Shown here piece after piece: positions 1 through 6,856 of a DNA stretch of 10,704 bases. Both the position numbers and the translations under genes were made by a program. The notes under the pieces are model-generated. The model worked only from the letters and a program-made list of their open reading frames with translations. It ran no database searches and was not told the origin of the DNA. Position 1 is the first letter of the stretch; each line of letters starts with the position of its first letter. The DNA is from an uncultured Bacteroidota bacterium (GTDB lineage: Bacteria; Bacteroidota; Bacteroidia; Chitinophagales; Chitinophagaceae): positions 1 to 10,704 of the forward strand of contig CAILMA010000713.1 in the NCBI GenBank assembly GCA_903835145.1, written 5' to 3'.

Positions 1-1
1 C

Positions 2-493
2 TTACCCTTGTTGCCTGTTTTGGGGTGTTATGCTATGAGTTTTGCCTACGTTGGTATTTATTGGGTGAACCACCACCATTTGTTGCATACAGTGAGGGCG
101 GTAAATGCTCAAATCATGTGGGCTAACCTCTTCCTTTTGTTTTGGTTGTCATTAATCCCGTTTGCAACCGGGTGGATGGGAATTAACAATTTTCAGAAAA
201 TAACGGTAGCCACCTACGGCGGTTTACTTATTATCTGCGGCGTTGCATTCACTTTGCTTTCTGCGGCAATTGTGAAAAGCCACAAACAGGAAACAGAATT
301 ATCAAAAGCGATTTATAAAAACAAGTTCAAATCGAATGTTTCCACATTGCTTTATGTTATTGCTATACCGGTATCGTTGTTTTTACATCCATTGATTTCC
401 GCACTTTTATATGTTGTAGTAGCGATTATCTGGATTATACCGAGCAAGGCTATCGAAGACGCTTTACAAAAAGAAGAGCACCAAAGGCTATGA
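2..493 (+). CDS. TMEM175-family (DUF1211) potassium channel protein, 5'-truncated by window edge
   Basis: The reading frame is open to the left edge, so the true start lies outside the window; the TTG at 8 is only an internal Leu codon. The visible 163 codons carry the family's conserved block YWVNHHHLLH (about codons 20-29), followed by WANLFLLFWLSLIPF and three further hydrophobic stretches, near codons 70-90, 112-128 and 130-145. Bacterial TMEM175 proteins are about 200 residues with six membrane helices and form tetrameric potassium-selective channels. The first helix, with its conserved Phe-Ser-Asp signature, would be off the edge, so roughly 40 residues are missing. The C-terminus is charged (EDALQKEEHQRL). 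The gene converges on the cysteine-cluster gene with only 1 bp between stop codons and no terminator hairpin between them. Family assignment is confident; ion selectivity is inferred from the family. Confidence 0.88.
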   Translation, partial: LPLLPVLGCYAMSFAYVGIYWVNHHHLLHTVRAVNAQIMWANLFLLFWLSLIPFATGWMGINNFQKITVATYGGLLIICGVAFTLLSAAIVKSHKQETELSKAIYKNKFKSNVSTLLYVIAIPVSLFLHPLISALLYVVVAIIWIIPSKAIEDALQKEEHQRL

Positions 494-494
494 T

Positions 495-995
495 TTAATA
501 AACAAAGCCCATAGTAGTTTTTACTTCTTCAATCACATTATAGATTATTGGGCAGGTTTCAAAATGGAGCAGGGTACCCAATAAGCGAGGCCTGAAACCG
601 GGTTTGGTAAGGTGGGGGAAGTCGCTGCACTCCGTGAAGCGATTTTCGTAAATAGTACATTTTTTGTTGGCAAGGAAATGGCAGGGGATTGTGTTTATGA
701 AGTAGGTTCCTTTTGCACTGGTTTCTATATATTTTTCAATGAATTCCTCTGGCGCCAACGCCATGCTTGCCGAAGTCTTCAACAAGTCAGACGGCGAAAC
801 CTCTATAATGAGGTTTTTGCAACAATTGCCGCACTCAGTGCAGTTAACAGCCGTGCTCACTTTGTCGGTAATAGTATGCACGAGAGCGTCGGTGCCGGCA
901 TCATCTTTGTCCTTCAACCAGCTTCTGAACTGATCATTTTCCTCATCTCTGCCGGATGCTACTCTTTTTAGTTCAGTAAGATCTGTTATATACAT
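495..995 (-). CDS. YkgJ-type cysteine-cluster protein (putative Zn/Fe-chelating domain)
   Basis: This 166-residue protein has the CxxCxxCC signature at Cys52, 55, 58 and 59, followed by a second group at Cys105 (motif PCHFL), Cys113 (KKCTIYENR), Cys123 (ECSDFPH) and Cys148 (TCP). This is the eight-cysteine layout of the YkgJ/UPF0153 family (PF03692), predicted to bind zinc or an iron-sulfur cluster. The biochemical role is unknown in most members, and some relatives act on flagellin Lys methylation or protein modification, which cannot be assumed here. There is no signal peptide or membrane segment, so it should be cytoplasmic. The ATG at 995 is the only reasonable start. It lies 97 bp downstream of the DUF58 gene on the same strand and could be the last gene of that operon or have its own promoter (a TAnnTTTG match lies 21 bp upstream). 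Confidence 0.9.
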   Translation of the reverse strand: MYITDLTELKRVASGRDEENDQFRSWLKDKDDAGTDALVHTITDKVSTAVNCTECGNCCKNLIIEVSPSDLLKTSASMALAPEEFIEKYIETSAKGTYFINTIPCHFLANKKCTIYENRFTECSDFPHLTKPGFRPRLLGTLLHFETCPIIYNVIEEVKTTMGFVY

Positions 996-1015
996 GTTTG
1001 CGCGCTGCTTGCCGC

Positions 1016-1023
1016 CAAAAATA
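1016..1023 (-). promoter_or_regulatory. Candidate -7 promoter box for the cysteine-cluster gene
   Basis: On the minus strand these bases read TATTTTTG, an exact match to the Bacteroidota -7 consensus TAnnTTTG, 20 bp before the ATG at 995. I see no TTG at the expected distance upstream, so only half of the promoter is supported. The motif is short and AT-rich, so a chance match is possible. Confidence 0.25.
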
Positions 1024-1092
1024 TTGCTTTATTGTTTGGTTACATTATTTGCTGGAAAATTTATGTCGCCTTATATGTCCGCCAGAAGATCC

Positions 1093-2439
1093 CTAAACCA
1101 TTTGTCGGGCCTTAAGTTCCAGATATTTGTTGATCACATCAACATTCAGGTTGTGCGGGGTCGTTAAAATGGAGATGATACCATGGCGCCTTAGTTCCTT
1201 TACAATTTGTCGTTTTTCAAAATCGAAGTGGTCGGCAATTGTTTTAATGTAAATACCTTCGGTGGTGTCGGGTGTTTTATCGGTTATAGCCTTTAGCAGT
1301 GTATTCTGGAAAAATACGACGCATACCAGGTGGCTTTTGCTTATCCGCTTCAGGTAGGGGAGTTGGCGGTCAAGAGCCGACATGGTTTCAAAATTGGTAA
1401 AGAAAAGCAGTAGGCTCCTTTGGGAAATACGCCGGTGCACGAGACTCCACAGACCTTCGTAATCACTCTCGTGGAAATCAGTTTGCTGTTTATAGAGGGT
1501 TTCCAGTATTTGGTGCATCTGGTCACCCCGCCTTTCGGCAGGTATAATATCGCCCTTCAGGTTTGAGAATGTAATAAGCCCTGCCTTGTCCTGCTTTAGT
1601 AGCACAAGGTTGAGCAAAGCAAGAACAGCATTAATAGAATGATCGAGTAATGTAAGCCCCTCGAACGGCATTTTCATGTTCCTGCCCTTATCAATAATGG
1701 CATAGATCTGCTGTTGCCGTGCATCGGTATAGGTGTTCACCATCAGGCTGCCGGTTCGTGCCGTGGCTTTCCAGTTTATGGTGCGCACGTCGTCGCCGGG
1801 TACGTATTCTTTAATTTTTTCAAACTCAAGGCTATGGCCCATTCTGCGTAGTTTCTTCGTTCCCGGCATCGAAGATTCTGAAGTTGCCAGCGACTGTAAC
1901 TGGTATTTCCTGAGCTGGCGGAATGCCGGGTAGACCTTTATATTTTGCGGCTCAGCAAGCCGGAAGCGCCGCTGCAGTAGCCCCAGCGGTGTGGCGGCAT
2001 AAGCAAGCAAATGCCCGAAACCGAACTCGCCACGCGAAAAAGGCTTTACGCTATATGCGACCTTGGTTTTGGATTCGAAAGGTATTGAAAACTTAATGTT
2101 GAAATTTCGTTGCTGGAATTGGAAGGGCAGTTCATCTATTACAAATCCGGTTACTTTGTAAGGGAATGAATTTTCCATTGTTACCGCTACCACATTTTCT
2201 TCCCCAATATCGAAACGCTCGTCCATTTGCCTTTTCCCGGTAATGTCGCCATTCACAACAAAAAGCAGAACATAGTCCACCACCGTAAAGAACAGCACTA
2301 CCCAAACAAATGCCACCAGCGGACGCAAAATAACAGGGATAAAATAAGCCGCCACAAGCAAAAACGCACAGATGCCCAGCACGAGGAACCACCTCGTATT
2401 GACTTGAATATCACCAAAATATTTCTTCAGAAAGCTCAA
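1093..2439 (-). CDS. DUF58 (von Willebrand A-like) membrane protein
   Basis: This 448-residue protein has two N-terminal membrane helices (about residues 18-34 and 41-62), then a beta-rich region, then the DUF58 signature at 206-235 (FEKIKEYVPGDD, then INWKATARTG, then LMVN), followed by a vWA-like fold. DUF58 proteins are encoded next to MoxR ATPases in many bacteria and are thought to be their adaptor or substrate-binding partners. The place where the metal site (MIDAS, DxSxS) would start reads IIDKGRNM (about 248-255), so both serines are replaced and metal binding as in classical vWA domains is doubtful. The start is TTG at 2439: an in-frame TAA lies at 2452-2454 with no ATG between, and the next Met (72) would remove both helices. 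It follows moxR by 33 bp, with no Shine-Dalgarno sequence. Confidence 0.92.
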   Translation of the reverse strand: MSFLKKYFGDIQVNTRWFLVLGICAFLLVAAYFIPVILRPLVAFVWVVLFFTVVDYVLLFVVNGDITGKRQMDERFDIGEENVVAVTMENSFPYKVTGFVIDELPFQFQQRNFNIKFSIPFESKTKVAYSVKPFSRGEFGFGHLLAYAATPLGLLQRRFRLAEPQNIKVYPAFRQLRKYQLQSLATSESSMPGTKKLRRMGHSLEFEKIKEYVPGDDVRTINWKATARTGSLMVNTYTDARQQQIYAIIDKGRNMKMPFEGLTLLDHSINAVLALLNLVLLKQDKAGLITFSNLKGDIIPAERRGDQMHQILETLYKQQTDFHESDYEGLWSLVHRRISQRSLLLFFTNFETMSALDRQLPYLKRISKSHLVCVVFFQNTLLKAITDKTPDTTEGIYIKTIADHFDFEKRQIVKELRRHGIISILTTPHNLNVDVINKYLELKARQMV

Positions 2440-2472
2440 TGAATAGTGTGTTTACTTTTTTTGTATAAGTTA

Positions 2473-3453
2473 CTATCGGGGTATTTCCATTCGTGCTATA
2501 ATTTCTTTGAGCACGCCGTCGGTGGTTGCTCCTTCCATTTCGCGCTCGGGCGTTAGGCTTATTCTGTGCCTCAGCACGGGATTTACAGCCACGAGAATGT
2601 CTTCGGGTATTACAAAATTTCTTCCCCTCAGCACGCTGAAAGCTTTGGCAATCTGCATCAATGCAATAGACGCACGGGGAGAAGCGCCAAGGTATAAGCT
2701 GCGGTCGTTCCTGGTTTCGTAAATGATCTTTGCTATAAAGGCTATGAGTTTTGGCTCTATGTGTGTTTGCCTTATGATTTGCCGCGCTGAAGCCAGCATT
2801 TCCGGAGTGATGACCGCTTCCACGCTTTGCAGCATTTCGGCCATCTGCCGGCTGTCGTGGCGTTCCAGAATAGTAATTTCTTCTTCCAGCGATGGGTACC
2901 CAACAATGATTTTCATCATGAAGCGGTCCAACTGGCCCTCCGGCAATCTGTAAGTGCCTTCATGCTCTATCGGGTTTTGGGTAGCAATCACCATAAAAGG
3001 TGCCTTCATGTGGTGGGTGGTGCCATCTATGGTCACTTGCCTTTCTTCCATTACCTCAAACAAAGCAGCCTGAGTCTTGGCGGGAGCGCGGTTGATCTCG
3101 TCTATCAGTACAATATTGCTGAAAATAGGTCCCGGCCTGAATTGAAAATTCCCGGCCTGCATATTTTGAACACTGGTACCAAGTACGTCGCTTGGCATAA
3201 GGTCTGGGGTGAATTGTATGCGCGAAAAGCGCGTACTGATGAGCAGGGAGAGCATTTTCGCAGTGAGCGTTTTCGCTACTCCAGGCACACCCTCTATCAG
3301 GATGTGACCATCAGCCAGCAGGGCAGCCAGCAACTGGTCTACCATATCATGTTGCCCAACAATCACTTTGTGTATCCTTTCCTTTACGAGGTCTATAACT
3401 TCTGCAAGCGGGTTAGGGTCATTTACCGGTATTTGCTGTTCTTCTGCGCTCAT
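2473..3453 (-). CDS. MoxR-family AAA+ ATPase
   Basis: This is a 326-residue cytoplasmic ATPase when started at the ATG at 3453 (MSAEEQQIP). The ORF can be extended to an ATG at 3534, but the additional 27 residues (LSPTMPTFTSYTR...) lie wholly within the end of the upstream gene and do not resemble the family's N-terminus. Numbered from the chosen start, the Walker A motif is GVPGVAKT (55-62), Walker B is IVLIDEINRA (114-123), the MoxR block PGPIFSN precedes it, and ATQNPIEHEGTYRLPEGQLDRF carries sensor 1 and the arginine-finger region. The C-terminal helical lid contains GASPRAS. MoxR ATPases act with vWA-type partners as chaperones in protein maturation or complex assembly. Its start overlaps the end of the DUF4350 gene by 35 bp, suggesting translational coupling. 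Confidence 0.95.
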   Translation of the reverse strand: MSAEEQQIPVNDPNPLAEVIDLVKERIHKVIVGQHDMVDQLLAALLADGHILIEGVPGVAKTLTAKMLSLLISTRFSRIQFTPDLMPSDVLGTSVQNMQAGNFQFRPGPIFSNIVLIDEINRAPAKTQAALFEVMEERQVTIDGTTHHMKAPFMVIATQNPIEHEGTYRLPEGQLDRFMMKIIVGYPSLEEEITILERHDSRQMAEMLQSVEAVITPEMLASARQIIRQTHIEPKLIAFIAKIIYETRNDRSLYLGASPRASIALMQIAKAFSVLRGRNFVIPEDILVAVNPVLRHRISLTPEREMEGATTDGVLKEIIARMEIPR

Positions 3454-4834
3454 CTTTAAGTTCGTTATTTTTAGTGTAGAATAGTTGTATTGTCTTGTAT
3501 AGCTGGTGAATGTAGGCATCGTCGGGCTTAACACTATGGGTGCGAAGCTCGTGAATCATGCTCACCAGGCCGGAGACAACTGGTAAAGATGTTCCTGATT
3601 TCAACGACAGTTGTGTTATGAATGTATCATCCAAAATATTAGTGTTCAGATAGTAGTTGAGGCGCACCCACTCCAGGAATTGCTGCGTCATTTTTTCCGC
3701 GAGGTTGGCATTATTGCCGGTGTTGTAGTAAAGCCTGCCTACCGTTTCTACAAATGAAACCGAGTCGTTACGCAGCGGGGGAATAACTGGTATTATGCGC
3801 TGCCGGCGCCTCGATTGGAACAATACGTACGTTCCAACTATTAAAATAGTGAGTAAAAATGCCCATCGGGTAGCCTGGGAATTCCAGAGGCCATTAGTGG
3901 AGCTTGCTGCGTGAGGGTAGTGTATGAGGTAGTTGTTCCAGTAAATCTGGTAAATATCGCCCGGGATGCTGCTCCATATTTTTGAAAGGTAATCGATATT
4001 GCCATCCTGCAATAGAAAATAGTTGCTCATTACTGTTGGCGCTGCATGTATGGTAATGTGGCCATTGCCCATGCGGAACCTAATGCAATCTGGTTTACCA
4101 TCGCTAAAGCCAAGCGTATCTGCAATGATGTAATATCCTGACGATGTACCACGATTGGACAGCGACGTTTGTCGCAGGATTTTAGCTGGTTCATTTTTTA
4201 CGTTGGAATCAACAGATTGTCGACCGGCCGTGCTGTCTTCTTCATTCGCTGTAAAACAGGAAGCAATGGACTTGCCTTTATAAGTAAACAAGCGCCCCGG
4301 GTAGTCTATTACCGTCAGGGCTGCTGTATTCTGCGGAGTTGGGAACTGAAAGTCGAGGCCGGGGACATTCGTATTAAGGTGGCAGGTCAACTCGTCCTCT
4401 ATTTTTTTGTCCAGTGCATTCGCAAACAACACCACTTCATTGCCGTTACGAACAAACTGCCTTAGTTTTTCCCATTCCTCGTCCGACAGGTAGAAATTGA
4501 TGCCCACCAGTATCATGAGATTTTTGCCATGTTCGTTGATGGACATGGAATTGGTGATGTGGTTAAAATTGTATCCCGGCGATAAAACGCCTATTCGTGA
4601 GGTAGGGAAGAATTGCTGTAGCGAATTATATGCGAGGTAAGTTCCATATGGCTTTTTCTCTTCCTTTTTTAGTGTAACGTACCATTTTGTTGCACTATCG
4701 TCGCAAGATGAGAAACCGACCAGAAACAAAACCAGAAAGACCAACTTAAATAGGCGCAACCCGACACCACGCGTATGTTGTAACCTCGCGGGTAGGAAGA
4801 AATATGCCTTTAAACGGTTGATACTGGCCTTCAT
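3419..4834 (-). CDS. DUF4350 domain membrane protein
   Basis: This 471-residue protein has a hydrophobic N-terminal segment (about 29-43) ending in GFSSC, a possible but non-canonical lipobox at Cys44. A large presumably periplasmic part follows, starting with KKPYGTYLAYNSL (60-72), the typical opening of DUF4350, and extending to about residue 320. A membrane helix at about 324-340 is followed by RRRQR and a cytoplasmic tail of about 130 residues. DUF4350 has no established activity; the fold resembles glutamine-amidotransferase-like domains seen in GldG-type gliding or ABC-associated proteins, but I see no catalytic Cys motif. The start ATG overlaps the previous gene's TGA by 1 bp (TGATG), which fixes the start. 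The N-terminus before the hydrophobic segment is longer than usual for a signal peptide (28 residues), so it may be an anchor rather than a cleaved signal. Confidence 0.85.
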   Translation of the reverse strand: MKASINRLKAYFFLPARLQHTRGVGLRLFKLVFLVLFLVGFSSCDDSATKWYVTLKKEEKKPYGTYLAYNSLQQFFPTSRIGVLSPGYNFNHITNSMSINEHGKNLMILVGINFYLSDEEWEKLRQFVRNGNEVVLFANALDKKIEDELTCHLNTNVPGLDFQFPTPQNTAALTVIDYPGRLFTYKGKSIASCFTANEEDSTAGRQSVDSNVKNEPAKILRQTSLSNRGTSSGYYIIADTLGFSDGKPDCIRFRMGNGHITIHAAPTVMSNYFLLQDGNIDYLSKIWSSIPGDIYQIYWNNYLIHYPHAASSTNGLWNSQATRWAFLLTILIVGTYVLFQSRRRQRIIPVIPPLRNDSVSFVETVGRLYYNTGNNANLAEKMTQQFLEWVRLNYYLNTNILDDTFITQLSLKSGTSLPVVSGLVSMIHELRTHSVKPDDAYIHQLYKTIQLFYTKNNELKDERRRTANTGK

Positions 4835-5529
4835 CAGGGTTTAAGTTGCTGGTTTATCGTTTTGATTTGGCTAACATAGGTATTGCATTCAGTTTCATTT
4901 ATTGTGTAGTTGCCGTAAAAGATATACTCATATTGCCGTGAAAGCGACCGGAAACCTTTTTTGAATGGTGTCGACTCCAGCTCACGAGAATACTCATAAT
5001 TGGTTTTATCCTGGCGGTATTTTATAAACTGGCTTTGCTCCAAGGACTGTAATAAAAGCATGTAGCCGAAACGGACCGCCTGCCTAAAGTCTTGCGCGGC
5101 GATGGCTTTTTCCATAAGCTCCTGCCAGTTTGTACTGGCAATGTCATCATAATTTACCGGAGGCGCTGTCGTTTTTATCTCCTTCCGTTTTCGGCCCCAG
5201 AAGTAGTTTTCGCTATCGGTTACCAGCCTGTATATTACGTAAGCAAGTAGCCCAAATACAAAGACCCAAAGCAGAAAACGACCAACCCCCATGGCCATAA
5301 AAGCAAAAAATCGTTGCAAGGCTTTAATAAAGGCATTAGGCTCGTTGTTTTGCGGGTCCATCTGCTTTTCAACTTCATTTTTGTAGTCATATGCCTTGTC
5401 GGTAGTAAGCCTTCGCCATTCATCGGCCGAGATGCTGCGTGCAGTATTGTTAGCTTCCACCGCCCCGCAATGCAGTGAGACAGCAAGTAGCAACAAAAGC
5501 AGTAACAGGGTATTTTTCAGCCTCATCAT
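4834..5529 (-). CDS. DUF4129 domain membrane protein
   Basis: This 231-residue protein starts with a Leu-rich signal peptide (about 1-24), has a periplasmic stretch of about 55 residues rich in charged and Asn residues, a membrane helix at about 84-102, and a cytoplasmic C-terminal domain. That domain (about 135-230) has the DUF4129 pattern: AIAAQDFRQAVRFGYMLLL, then SLEQSQFIKYRQDKTNYEY, then a segment ending YEYIFYGNYTINE. DUF4129 is often found fused to transglutaminase-like proteins or encoded beside MoxR/DUF58 genes; its function is unknown. Two adjacent ATGs are possible starts (5529 and 5526). The first gives the common 4-bp ATGA overlap with the SpoIIM-like gene, the second a 1-bp overlap; either implies translational coupling. 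Confidence 0.86.
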   Translation of the reverse strand: MMRLKNTLLLLLLLLAVSLHCGAVEANNTARSISADEWRRLTTDKAYDYKNEVEKQMDPQNNEPNAFIKALQRFFAFMAMGVGRFLLWVFVFGLLAYVIYRLVTDSENYFWGRKRKEIKTTAPPVNYDDIASTNWQELMEKAIAAQDFRQAVRFGYMLLLQSLEQSQFIKYRQDKTNYEYSRELESTPFKKGFRSLSRQYEYIFYGNYTINETECNTYVSQIKTINQQLKP

Positions 5530-6470
5530 GGGTTTTTAAGCTTATATTTTTTGCGGGGAAAAAGGAAATAATACCAAATTATAAAGGTCGCAGAAGTAAT
5601 TAAAATGCCTGAACTCAATACAATGGGCATTCCGGTATGGCGGGTAACAAACCCTTCAAAAAAAGCAGCTATGATAAAGGCAGGCACCAGCGAAACAATT
5701 ATTTTTATACTGTCTTTTGCGCCCATTTTTAACGACTGCAGGCGGGTATAGGTTTTAGGGAACAGAATGGCGTTACCAAGAATGAAGCCTGCGCTACCTG
5801 CAACAACGATGGACCAAAGCTCCAGGGTGCCATGTATGAAGACGACCAGTACCGACTTTACTCCGAGGCCATGGTGGAAAAAAAGGTATTCAAAGCAACC
5901 TACCATCACCCCATTGTGGAAGAGGAAATACAAGGTACCAATTCCCAGCATGAGCCCGGTGACGTAGGTGAGAAACGAAACTTTGATGTTGTTAAATGCG
6001 ATCTCAACAAACATCGTCAGTTCGTTGCCGGTATTATAGACCGCAAAGGGGTGGCCTTCAGCAATGTTTTGTTCGGTCATATCTACATATTCATCACCAA
6101 TTACAGAACGTACAAACGACTGATCGGTGTAAGCAGAAAGTGCCCCCAATAAAATGCAGCCCACGAAAAATGTAAGGGTGTAAAGCAATACCTTTCTGTA
6201 TTTGTAAATTACCAAAGGCAATTCGTCGGTCCAGAACGTGATGATTCGGTTTTGTTTTTCTTTTTTATTCCTGTAAATGGTGAGAAAAATATTGGCGGCG
6301 ATGCTGTTTATATAACGGATTATGTTGCTGCCCGGGTAGAAAGTTTTGGCATAGGAAAGGTCATCCACCAGGTTGGTGAATCTTTTTGCAACTTCATCGG
6401 GGTCGTCTGTGGATTCCTGATACGATTCCCATTTGGGCAGGTTGCGCTTAATAAACTGTCCTTCTCTCAT
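5526..6470 (-). CDS. SpoIIM-like (stage II sporulation protein M family) integral membrane protein
   Basis: This 314-residue protein has a soluble N-terminal region of about 85 residues (REGQFIKRNLPKWE is typical of the family's opening) followed by five to six membrane helices, at roughly 93-113, 160-185, 203-235, 255-275 and 283-303. Conserved family features are visible: the AFNNIKVSF segment (158-166), NGVMVGCFE (186-194), HGTLELWSI (213-221) and FFEGFVTR (270-277). In Bacillus, SpoIIM belongs to the engulfment complex that remodels peptidoglycan, but homologues in non-sporulating Bacteroidota are encoded with MoxR genes and have no known role; nothing here suggests sporulation. It is the first gene of the operon, starting with ATG and no Shine-Dalgarno sequence. 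Confidence 0.9.
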   Translation of the reverse strand: MREGQFIKRNLPKWESYQESTDDPDEVAKRFTNLVDDLSYAKTFYPGSNIIRYINSIAANIFLTIYRNKKEKQNRIITFWTDELPLVIYKYRKVLLYTLTFFVGCILLGALSAYTDQSFVRSVIGDEYVDMTEQNIAEGHPFAVYNTGNELTMFVEIAFNNIKVSFLTYVTGLMLGIGTLYFLFHNGVMVGCFEYLFFHHGLGVKSVLVVFIHGTLELWSIVVAGSAGFILGNAILFPKTYTRLQSLKMGAKDSIKIIVSLVPAFIIAAFFEGFVTRHTGMPIVLSSGILITSATFIIWYYFLFPRKKYKLKNP

Positions 6471-6756
6471 AAGGGTTGAAAAGAAAAATTAAAACTACAT
6501 TATTTAGCGTTTTAAGAAGATATTTTTTTTCGACTTGGCGGCGTTAATTTCACGCCTTAATGATTAATGCTGGTTTTTCATTTGTTGAGGTCAAATGGTG
6601 AATTTCTTAAAATAAATTGAAATGTTGCATCAACGCTTCTGCGTTCAAATTTTGAATAGATGCTGAGGCCCAAATGCATTGTACGGTAAAATTTGAAATA
6701 TGGCGGTGAAAGGAATCATTTGAGACCAATGATTTTTACCGATCGGATTTATTTTT

Positions 6757-6789
6757 CAAATATAATTTGTGAGGGGAGGAATCACCCAA
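6757..6789 (-). promoter_or_regulatory. Candidate promoter of the MoxR operon (TTG-N22-TATATTTG)
   Basis: On the minus strand, TTG (6787-6789) is followed after 22 bp by TATATTTG (6757-6764), a full match to the flavobacterial pattern TTG-N17-23-TAnnTTTG. Transcription would start near 6750, giving an untranslated leader of about 280 nt before the SpoIIM-like gene. The -7 part is also within a near-palindrome (CAAAT-ATA-ATTTG, 6757-6769) that might serve as an operator. Assignment is by motif only. Confidence 0.4.
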
Positions 6790-6820
6790 TAATTTCACAA
6801 ATCCAATTGGTTTTCCTGCT

Positions 6821-6828
6821 TACATTTG
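6821..6828 (+). promoter_or_regulatory. Candidate -7 promoter box of sppA
   Basis: TACATTTG matches the Bacteroidota -7 consensus TAnnTTTG exactly and lies 28 bp before the sppA ATG, giving a short leader of about 20 nt. A TTG at 6807-6809 is too close to be the -33 element, and no better one is seen, so this is a half-site only. Confidence 0.4.
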
Positions 6829-6856
6829 TTTCTGATTTTCCGAAATATATAAATCT

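Larger units (their letters stand above)
1093..6470 (-). other. MoxR operon: SpoIIM - DUF4129 - DUF4350 - MoxR - DUF58
   Basis: Five same-strand genes are joined by overlaps of 4 bp, 1 bp and 35 bp and a single 33-bp gap, with no hairpin terminator between them, so they are very likely co-transcribed and partly translationally coupled. The products are one ATPase and four membrane proteins. The same gene set is a recurring neighbourhood in Bacteroidota, where an RDD-domain membrane protein usually sits next to the SpoIIM gene; here that neighbour is absent and sppA occupies the divergent position. Confidence 0.85.
6471..6856. other. Divergent intergenic region between the MoxR operon and sppA
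   Basis: These 386 bp are AT-rich and carry no ORF with coding character; the longest small frame I read on the minus strand is 24 codons with nothing to support it. The region holds candidate promoters for both flanking transcription units. It also has modest inverted repeats: AACGC/GCGTT at 6631-6644, and AATCATT/AATGATT at 6714-6734, which is followed by TTTA and could act as a weak terminator. No riboswitch fold is recognisable. Confidence 0.6.

Noticed and set aside
545..599. Interlocking inverted repeats (TTATTGGG/CCCAATAA and GGTTTCA/TGAAACC) in pseudoknot order near the 3' end of the cysteine-cluster gene.
   Set aside because: They lie within coding sequence, and 8-bp and 7-bp inverted repeats at such spacing are expected several times by chance in 10 kb; no supporting context.
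612..971. 119-codon plus-strand open frame opposite the cysteine-cluster gene.
   Set aside because: The minus-strand frame has the full eight-cysteine signature; the plus frame has no family resemblance.
1093..3453. MoxR-vWA pair as part of an antiphage or biological-conflict system.
   Set aside because: The neighbours are SpoIIM, DUF4129 and DUF4350 membrane proteins of the housekeeping-type Bacteroidota cluster; no effector, nuclease, protease or toxin-like gene is present.
2827..3459. 210-codon plus-strand open frame opposite moxR.
   Set aside because: Shadow of the well-supported MoxR gene; the translation has no recognisable domain and a composition unlike a real protein.
3454..3534. 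Longer MoxR protein starting at the ATG at 3534.
   Set aside because: The additional 27 residues fall entirely within the end of the DUF4350 gene, and MoxR proteins begin shortly before the conserved VIVGQ segment, which the start at 3453 fits.
5526..6470. SpoIIM homologue as a sign of sporulation.
   Set aside because: No other sporulation gene is present and the family is widespread in non-sporulating Bacteroidota next to MoxR genes.
6771..6780. GAGGGGAGGA, resembling a Shine-Dalgarno sequence.
   Set aside because: No start codon at a suitable distance, and the following GTG-containing frames close within a few codons; it lies in the promoter region.
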